From: Xylaria sp. FL1777
Lineage: Eukaryota > Ascomycota > Sordariomycetes > Xylariales > Xylariaceae
Assembly (NCBI GenBank): GCA_022578965.1
Contig: MU400670.1
Span: 1-64,000 of the forward strand
Reading direction: 5' to 3'
DNA length: 64,000 bases
Position numbers and translations under genes: made by a program. Position 1 is the first letter of the stretch. Each line of letters begins with the position of its first letter. The notes below the pieces were generated by a model that had not been told where the DNA came from, made no database searches, and saw only the letters and a list, made by a program, of their open reading frames with translations. Below are positions 57,394-64,000 of this stretch, piece after piece.

Positions 57394-58410
57394 ATGACCA
57401 CGCCAAATCAATGTATCGCCTCCCTGGCGAGGTTGGACCTGTTATCGATGGTCAGACCAACGACGAAGGCGACGATACCCAGATTATTGACACCCCTATC
57501 GACATCCCAGTTTCGATGGAAGAGTGCCGGCACCCGGGCTATGCAGGCGCGCGAGAGGGAAAAAGAAAAGTTGAAGAAGAAGAAGAAGCAGCAGCGGTTC
57601 AAGGAGTACAAGTATGCGACGCCGAGCCTGGAGGAGCAGTACTCGCTGTGTGATGCTATGAGGTGAGTCGACTCCGCTTTTCTTGCTTGTAGTCCCTCTT
57701 TCTCTAATGTCGAACTGACGAAACGGCCATGACGATGTAGATATTTGCGAGCCGCCGAGGTCGGTCGTCCCCCGTCGTCAGCCACATACGAGCTCTCGCT
57801 CAAGATCCGCACTATCAAAAACAGCCCCGTTCTCCGTGACCGTATACGGCTTCCATACCCTATCAAAAGCGACACGCGCGTCGCTGTCATCTGTAAGGAG
57901 GGTAGTAGCGCCTACCACGAGGCTCGGTTGGCCGGTGCCGTGGCCGTCGGTGAGGAGTACCTGTTCAAGATTATCAAGGATAAGCCCAACCAGCTGCCTT
58001 TCAACCGCCTCATTTGCCATGTTGACTCAGAGCCCGCGCTTAAAAAGGCCAGCCTCGGCCGCATCCTCGGCCCCAAGGGACTGATGCCCTCGGTTAAGAC
58101 AAACACCATCACGAAAAGCGTTATCCCTATGATGCATGAAATGGTCGGCGCTGAGAACTACAGGGAGAAGATTGGCGGCATCCGTATGCCTATCGGCAAC
58201 ATCCAGTTTACACCGAAGATGCTCTCCGAGAACATTAAAGTTGTTATCGCCTCCATTAAGGAAAAGATTGAGGCGCTTGAGGGTCGCGTCAGTAAGGATC
58301 TCATCGAAGTCGTGCTCACATCAACAACCGGGCCCGGATTCAGCTTGAATGGCTCTTTTGCGTCTACCGACGACAAGGTCACACCGGCTCACCTGAGCAC
58401 GGCTATGTAA
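57394..58410 (+). CDS. MRPL1: Mitochondrial large-subunit ribosomal protein uL1m
   Basis: Two exons, 57394-57662 and 57741-58410, with a 78-bp intron (GTGAGT...GATGTAG), give 312 residues. Residues 1-45 are Ser/Thr/Arg-rich without acidic residues, a mitochondrial presequence. A Lys-rich stretch (REKEKLKKKKKQQR) precedes the L1 fold. The ribosomal L1 core runs from YLRAAEVG across ASLGRILGPKGLMPSVKT, with the rRNA-binding GRILGPKGLMP block, to GNIQFTPKML and a C-terminal helical segment. It builds the L1 stalk of the mitochondrial ribosome, controlling release of deacylated tRNA. The intron interrupts the AMR-YLRAA segment. Confidence 0.93.
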
Positions 58411-58649
58411 ATGTAATTTTCATGTTACTTTTGTTGGTCTATAGCACGAGTTAGAATAGCCCTGTATAAGAGTGTATCATATGAAGCCGTCTTTTTATTT
58501 ACTTCTGTTTCTACTGGAAACTCATAAGTGTCTGGGTATCTATCTCATTTACACGGTCTGTAGCATCATTCTTGCCCAGATGTATATGTATACACGAATA
58601 GCAAAGATAATGTCGATGGATTGTACCTTGCGTATCCTCCAAATTGTCC

Positions 58650-59534
58650 TTAGCCACCCCTCAACGCCTTCACAGCTTCGGCCTGCGCGTCTAGTGTCGC
58701 GTATATACCCATAAGCTTGAGTAATTTCGCTCGCCCCGGATCCCCGGCCTTCTTAGCCTCCTTTAGGGCAGCATTGACATCTAAGAGCAGCGTATTTCGA
58801 CACCTCATCATCCTCTCCTCTATCTTCCGCACAAATGGCACGTCCCTCCCAATCTCATCAGAGAGCTCATCGACCGCCACGTAATCATTAGCCAATTGTG
58901 TTAGTTTTGCGGTACTAGTCCCCACCGCTTCCCCGTCATCGTCGTCCTCTTCGGCATCCTCATCACTCTCTTCGCTATCCCCGGCCATGCTGCCTATCGC
59001 CAACCGCCCCTCAAGCGCAGATATCCTATCATCGAGCTCAATCATCTTCCGGCCCATCTCGACCTCCCTGCGCACAGCGCCCAACTCCCTCGTCAGCCCG
59101 GTGGCCTCGACACCGCGTTCCCGAGCACGCGACCGCACCTCCTCCACGGCGCGGCGGAACCCGAGAAGCGCCACCCGCACATCCTCCACGCGATCCTCGC
59201 CCCCTCGCAGCTCGTCGCCGAGCCCCAGAAAACTTGCGTAGTTGGCGTTCACGAGCTCAAGCAGCTCCGTCCCGATGGCGGCGCTGCGCTCGCGGAGATC
59301 GCTCCGCAAGTCCTCAAGCGTTTGATGGCGGTGCGGCAGCGAGGAGAGGTACTCAGCGGCGCTGAAGGTTGGCGCGAGAAAATCTGTGCGTGGGAGAGCG
59401 GCGGGAAACGGCAGAGGCGTGTCATCTTCGCTCTCTGTGCCGGATGAGGTCGAGGGCGAGGAGGGAAGGGCGAAGGTGCGGGAGCTCTGGGGGCGGTTGG
59501 GCGTTGGGGTTACGAGGCTCGGGGGGCGTGCCAT
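58650..59534 (-). CDS. COG2: Conserved oligomeric Golgi complex subunit 2
   Basis: A single exon of 294 residues. A Ser/Pro/Thr-rich N-terminus (1-45) is followed by the COG2 start block PRTDFLAPTFSAAEYLSSLPHRHQTLEDLRSDL, broken here at about residues 48-80, where the (L/F)(L/F)..F....YL pattern is diagnostic. Coiled coil covers about 80-190 (LLELVNANYASFLGLGDELRGGEDRVEDV). An acidic stretch (EESDEDAEEDDDDGE) interrupts it near 190-205. Filamentous fungi have short COG2 proteins without the C-terminal extension of animals, so the length is normal. It belongs to lobe A of the vesicle-tethering complex for retrograde intra-Golgi transport. The gene converges with uL1m, 239 bp apart. Confidence 0.88.
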   Translation of the reverse strand: MARPPSLVTPTPNRPQSSRTFALPSSPSTSSGTESEDDTPLPFPAALPRTDFLAPTFSAAEYLSSLPHRHQTLEDLRSDLRERSAAIGTELLELVNANYASFLGLGDELRGGEDRVEDVRVALLGFRRAVEEVRSRARERGVEATGLTRELGAVRREVEMGRKMIELDDRISALEGRLAIGSMAGDSEESDEDAEEDDDDGEAVGTSTAKLTQLANDYVAVDELSDEIGRDVPFVRKIEERMMRCRNTLLLDVNAALKEAKKAGDPGRAKLLKLMGIYATLDAQAEAVKALRGG

Positions 59535-62303
59535 GATTTCTGCCTTCCTTGGTGATTTGGAAGTGCCTAGGCGTCGATCTATGTCTGGGCGCGATGTTGG
59601 TTCGCTGTATGCACTGAGCCGTGGGCCACTTGTCGCAGCTTAGTAGCTTGAGTGTTGTAACTATCGGGATTCACAACCTTGGAGGGGGAGAACGTAGCTG
59701 GACGGGGGAAGGGGGGGAGGGCTAGATAGTTGGTGTATGTAAAGAGATTAACATTGGGATTAATTGCCGGCCTGTCTCTCAACTAGGCCTGTCCTCTATC
59801 ATTCAATGATCTCTCTCTCTGGAGTCTTTACTTGTTGTTCATTGCAATTTATACTCAGGGCCCACCTGTCAGTGATGGACAACATTGAAGACACTCGATG
59901 TAGGTACCAAGGTACAACCCCGATAAAGACATATACCAATAGGGGATACCACATGGGCAGGTTCATTGAACCTCAACCAATGCAGATGATTCAATGTTCG
60001 TGATCGATCTAAGCTTACAGCTACTTTCTTGGAATTATAAGGAAGAAACCTTCTAATGACACTAACGCCAATTTAGTCTCTCTAATTATACCCATGCTGC
60101 TTAATATTCTTCTCTAAGGCTTAACTTATCTCTAAGATATTATCCCTATAGATCTGTTGGGTCATCTAGGTTAGCCAGCTCTTTGTACAAGCAACGAGAG
60201 CGTACTAGGCAGCAGAGTAGCCCATGATTATAGACAAATCAGTGCGAGGGGAGCAGAGCCATGGAGGTTGATGGGAATACGGAAACAGGTCGTAATGAAA
60301 TAATTAGGTACCTTATGTAGGTAAGTATCATCAGCTTGAGCCTTCTTTTTTCTACTCACCACACAGAAAAGAGATAGAGTCTTGCGTCCTCAGCTACATT
60401 TGAAACCGGGAGGTCATACATGAAATAAAACAACCAAATAATTCTCCGTCTAGTCGTGTTCTGCGTCCACGTGTATTAAACTCTCGCAGGGTGTAGGCCT
60501 ACCTGGTTAAGAATAGCTCCTCAGAGCAGTCTCGAGTGTTTAGTAGCAGCTACGGCTCGATGTACAATGTCACTCTTAACTTACACCCAGTATGTTGTCA
60601 GGGTCTAGGTACATAGGTACTTTCAATTGGTAGGTATACCTAGATATCTGCTAAATGTTTTCAGATCAACCTCTAGGTATATAGGACTTAATAATCCGGG
60701 AATGTCTACCCGATAATGTAAATCATCTTACACACTCTGGTTAATCGCTGTTAGCCATGTATCATTGTTGACTGCTACATGTATAACAGTACGGAGTACC
60801 TCGTCGACAGACCGCCGAGACTTCGCATTCAGCTGGCAGTGTCACACTGACAGGGCCACTGGCAGGCTCCACACGGAAGAGCAGGGGTGAAGCCGGTATC
60901 GGTGGGTGCGAAGTAGCATGACTGCGTTACTAACCCGCGCGTCACCACCGTTACTAGCATCTTTCGGCCATTCGACCGGGGTCTTGTTGTTCCGACCCTA
61001 CCCGACCGTAGAACCGTAGAACCGTAGACCACTGCAGCTGTCAGACTCGCCATTCTGTTTTAGTTATGTACGTGACCAAAGAAAGCCGAAAAACGAAGAG
61101 AAGGGAAAGGAGACGTCCCTGCTCAACCGTGCATCTTACTCCCATCTGATCTGTCCGTCTTCCTTCAGCGCGAACCAGAGTCTCCAGCCTCTGCAAGGTG
61201 TCTTGCCGTGCCCTCGCAGAATTCTCTCATCAGTCCACTCGGATCACCACCGCGCCGGACCCAGCATTCTTAGCATCTCGACCAAAGGACGGCTATTGGC
61301 TGTCGTTGGTCCGTTGGTCTGGGTAGAACTGGAGCTGCCAAGCCTCTGGTCTCTCCGGTCCCTCGGTCGAGCCCATCGTTTTCACCTCTTGTTCGTCGCC
61401 CGTCGTTCGTCCTGCCTGCTACCTGCTTCCTGCTACCGGTACCCTTCCCTCGCTTCGTCTGGCCCTTGAAAGCCATACGCAGTACTATAGGGGCCCCATA
61501 ATAAAAAGCGGATAACACAAATGAGCCCCCATCATAATCTTATCAATCTGATCAGTGACTTTCCATCCATCTGCACATCCATCTGCACATCCATCATCTC
61601 CATCTCTGCCCCCGTTCCTAAATCTGATCCCCTATTCCCCTCACATCCCGTCTACCTCAACCTCATCACACCGTTTCTCCCCGAACCCCCTCTCTCATTG
61701 GATCAGCCAGTGGAATAACTGCTGAGGACCCCTCTCATCAGGCCGAATTCCATTACGGCATCCAAACAATCCATCCCTCACCGTACACCGGAGCCGATAC
61801 AAGTCTGGCCGTAGTCAACCCTCGTGTATCTACATATGCTTTTGTTTGTCTCCTTCGGGTTTTAAACTGGCTAGTAACAACTACATATCGGATTGGCAGT
61901 TCAATCTGGCATTCGTTCTCTGTTCTCCTCAATCATCTTTGTTCGGCACATCCGGCACCTATCCTGATACCTGTTTTTCGCGCTATAAATCAGAGCCGTT
62001 GGGAACACGCAAACCCTGCCTTGGCGCCCGGTAGTCAAGGGCCGAACATCGCCCCTCCGTGGACTTCAAATCCTCTGTTGTCACACTTCCTTTTCTTCTC
62101 GTGCCATCGGTCTCCTTCTTCTCTTGTTGCTTAACTCGTCTAAAATCTTTCATGGATCACATGAAGTGTTGAGAAGAAAGGCCATACTTCTCGGCTCCCA
62201 CCAAATCAGTGTAGGTGCCTACAAAATAGTGCATTCATCCCTAGACAACGGATGGATCGTGGCCTCATGAGCTCCTCGCCGCTGTCGTCATTGTACAATC
62301 AAC
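59535..62303. promoter_or_regulatory. Long divergent promoter and leader region (COG2 / hapX)
   Basis: No separate gene is seen in 2.8 kb. CCAAT boxes occur at 59936-59940 and 59977-59981. Pyrimidine-rich sequence from about 61560 to 62110 probably forms the hapX 5' leader. No exact SreA-type ATCWGATAA site was found on reading, although loose GATA/TTATC cores are present (for example near 61540). The length fits a regulated hapX promoter. Confidence 0.5.
62152..62172 (+). promoter_or_regulatory. Candidate upstream ORF 1 in the hapX leader
   Basis: A six-codon ORF (MDHMKC) lies 152 bp upstream of the hapX start. It matters only if transcription starts upstream of it, which cannot be told here. 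Confidence 0.35.
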
Positions 62304-62368
62304 ATGTCGTCCTCCGCTGTCCTTTTGAACTCACCTCCCAACATTGCTACGAGGCCACGGCCGGCTAA
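62252..62368 (+). promoter_or_regulatory. Candidate overlapping upstream ORF 2 in the hapX leader
   Basis: A 38-codon ORF starts at 62252 and ends at 62368. It runs across the hapX ATG (62304) in another frame. Ribosomes translating it would miss the main start, so it could strongly dampen hapX translation if included in the mRNA. Confidence 0.4.
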
Positions 62369-64000
62369 ACTCGCTATCTCGCCCTCTATGGCTTCCTCCC
62401 CTGCTTCGGATTTCTCACCCTCATCAAACGTGTCGACACCATCCTCTTCGACACCGCAGATCGCTCTCAAGCCTGTAGGTACAGGAGTCCAGATAGCTAA
62501 CACGGCCGTGCTTCCTCCCAAAACATCCATTACTAGTAAGGAATGGGTAATCCCGCCACGGCCAAAGCCTGGTAGGAAGCCTGCTACCGATACACCGCCT
62601 ACCAAGCGCAAGGCCCAGAACAGAGCTGCCCAACGGGCTTTCCGTGAACGAAGAGCTGCTAGAGTCGGCGAGCTAGAAGAGGAGCTAGAAGAGCAACGTG
62701 AAGAGCATGAACGTACCCAGCAACAATTACACCATTTAGTTGAGGGCTTAAAAGCTGAAGTTGACTCTTTGAGAAGTCAGTGCGGTGCTTTGAAGGATAG
62801 TCTCGAAAAAGAACGTACCGAAAGGGTGGCGGCCACCAGTGAACTGGAGTCTTTGCGACGTCGCTGGCGGGACGAGGTCTCTAGCGTCTCATCAAGAAAT
62901 GGAAGTTTCATGTCACACCATGGACGGATCCAAAGCTTCTCCTCGCAACACCAAACCTCCAGAGCTAGTCTTGCAAGCAACGGCCCTGCACATCGGAATT
63001 CGGCAATAGCCTTCTCTATACCTCAGATGATATCTCCTCCGGAATCATTAGTTTCATCGAGCCATCCCCAAGGGCTGTCAGATGTCACTGGCTGTGGAAA
63101 CTGCAGCTCCACAGGATCGTGTTCTTGCGTCGATGATGTACTCGCAAGCACAACGGTGGAATGTGGGAAATGTAGCCTCGGCACAAGATGTGAATGTCTT
63201 GAGGCTGCGCTTAACAGTCCCGTCACCGCTACTGACACTGAACTAAAACGGAAACCGTCCCATATCTCTGAATTGGCGCCTGATGAAAAGCGGCAGAAGG
63301 CAGAATCATATCCTAACGAGATTGACTTCACTGCTATGTTCTCTTCCAAGAAGAGCGTGTCGATTGCAGCGCCTCCTCCTCCTACGGAACCCATTCCCCC
63401 GGCACAGCCGTCGCTTCAACCACGAGAACCGTGCGGCTTCTGTACAGAGAGTAGTTATTGCATGTGTGCTGAGACCGCCGCCGCCGCCGCCCCCCAGACT
63501 CTACCCCCCATGAGCCAGCAGGTCCAGACACCTCCCCCTTCAGAAGATGACGTAGGACCACCTCCCATGGAAGTCACGTCGACAGGCGCCATCAAGTTAC
63601 CTAGTCTTAGGTCTCTCAATCGAAATTCATTCCAATCCGCGGGCAAACCAAGCAGTTGCAGAGCAAATGGTCCTGGAACATGCTCCCAGTGCCTAAGAGA
63701 CCCGAAATCCGGGCTCTTTTGCAGAAGCCTTGCTGCCAGCTTCGCCCGCGAGTCTGGAAATACTTCCGGGGTATGCTGCGGTAGCTCGGCTGCCTCAGGA
63801 TGCTGCAAATCTGTGAATCCACCAGCACTAACTTCCAATTCCGCCACGCGGGTTAGTTTATCGTGTGCAGATGCTTATCAGACCCTATCAAGCCACCCAG
63901 GTTTCGAGCGGGCGACTGATGAAATCGAAACGTGGTTGCCGAAACTCAGAGCTGTTCCTAAACCGGGCAACACACTTGGTCGGACAGCTTTGGATGTCGA
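62304..64000 (+). CDS. hapX: HapX iron-responsive bZIP factor (partial, runs off the edge)
   Basis: The first 565 codons are open without an intron; the 3' end lies outside the window. Residues 78-93 (SKEWVIPPRPKPGRKP) are the Hap4-type motif that docks on the CCAAT-binding complex. The basic region at 101-120 carries the NxxAQxxFR signature (N106, A109, Q110, F113, R114), with a coiled coil at about 123-180. Four Cys-rich regions follow: C264-x2-C267-x5-C273-x-C275, C287-x2-C290-x5-C296-x-C298, C377-GF-C380-x5-C386-x-C388, and C460-x2-C463 with later cysteines. The third has the CGFC signature linked in Aspergillus to iron sensing. HapX represses iron-consuming pathways in starvation and activates vacuolar iron storage in excess. 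It is adjacent to housekeeping genes, not siderophore genes. Confidence 0.95.
   Translation, partial: MSSSAVLLNSPPNIATRPRPAKLAISPSMASSPASDFSPSSNVSTPSSSTPQIALKPVGTGVQIANTAVLPPKTSITSKEWVIPPRPKPGRKPATDTPPTKRKAQNRAAQRAFRERRAARVGELEEELEEQREEHERTQQQLHHLVEGLKAEVDSLRSQCGALKDSLEKERTERVAATSELESLRRRWRDEVSSVSSRNGSFMSHHGRIQSFSSQHQTSRASLASNGPAHRNSAIAFSIPQMISPPESLVSSSHPQGLSDVTGCGNCSSTGSCSCVDDVLASTTVECGKCSLGTRCECLEAALNSPVTATDTELKRKPSHISELAPDEKRQKAESYPNEIDFTAMFSSKKSVSIAAPPPPTEPIPPAQPSLQPREPCGFCTESSYCMCAETAAAAAPQTLPPMSQQVQTPPPSEDDVGPPPMEVTSTGAIKLPSLRSLNRNSFQSAGKPSSCRANGPGTCSQCLRDPKSGLFCRSLAASFARESGNTSGVCCGSSAASGCCKSVNPPALTSNSATRVSLSCADAYQTLSSHPGFERATDEIETWLPKLRAVPKPGNTLGRTALDV

Noticed and set aside
1..64000. 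CRISPR arrays, prophage or bacterial-type operons
   Set aside because: The intron-bearing genes and fungal families show a eukaryotic nuclear genome, and no regularly spaced repeat arrays were seen.

Overview
The window is nuclear DNA of a filamentous ascomycete (Pezizomycotina, probably Sordariomycetes; Xylariales is only a guess). The evidence is short GT-AG introns of about 50-140 bp with CTAAC/CTGAC-type branch sites, wide intergenic spaces, a HET-domain gene, a C2H2/fungal-specific transcription factor, a HapX-type iron regulator, an Opi1/CCG-8 type factor, and an extremely A+T-rich block at the left edge that looks like RIP-mutated repeat DNA. Coding models below were spliced by hand from reading frames, splice sites and known family sequence blocks.

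Left part (1-24 kb): a RIP-like block (1-~935) and gene-poor DNA are followed by two secreted hydrolases (PAF-acetylhydrolase-like; rhamnogalacturonan acetylesterase), then an Opi1-family regulator, the AP-1 mu adaptin, a HET-domain protein convergent with a membrane-anchored degenerate RNase H-fold (Gfd2-like) protein, a C2H2 + fungal_trans transcription factor, and two divergently placed small proteins sharing a CGH...CxxC layout.

Middle part (24.7-35.4 kb): seven genes form an apparent catabolic cluster: NmrA/isoflavone-reductase-like protein, a tandem carboxymuconolactone decarboxylase (CMD) fold protein, a Dal5-type organic-anion permease, a single-domain CMD protein, a zinc alcohol dehydrogenase, a metallo-beta-lactamase-fold hydrolase and a beta-hydroxyacid dehydrogenase. 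Together they read as uptake, lactone opening, CMD-type decarboxylation or isomerisation, and oxidation of an aromatic- or lactone-derived acid. The substrate is unknown. This is the best candidate for an undescribed system in the window.

Right part (36-64 kb): mainly housekeeping genes. These are a DHA1-type MFS transporter, tRNA-splicing endonuclease SEN2, ceramide glucosyltransferase, a 1757-residue RasGAP-like protein, a 5.3-kb stretch without a supportable gene, cytosolic glutamyl-tRNA synthetase, mitochondrial ribosomal protein uL1m, COG2, and the first 565 codons of HapX, which runs off the right edge and carries upstream ORFs in its leader.

No rRNA, tRNA, CRISPR array or intact transposon was recognised.
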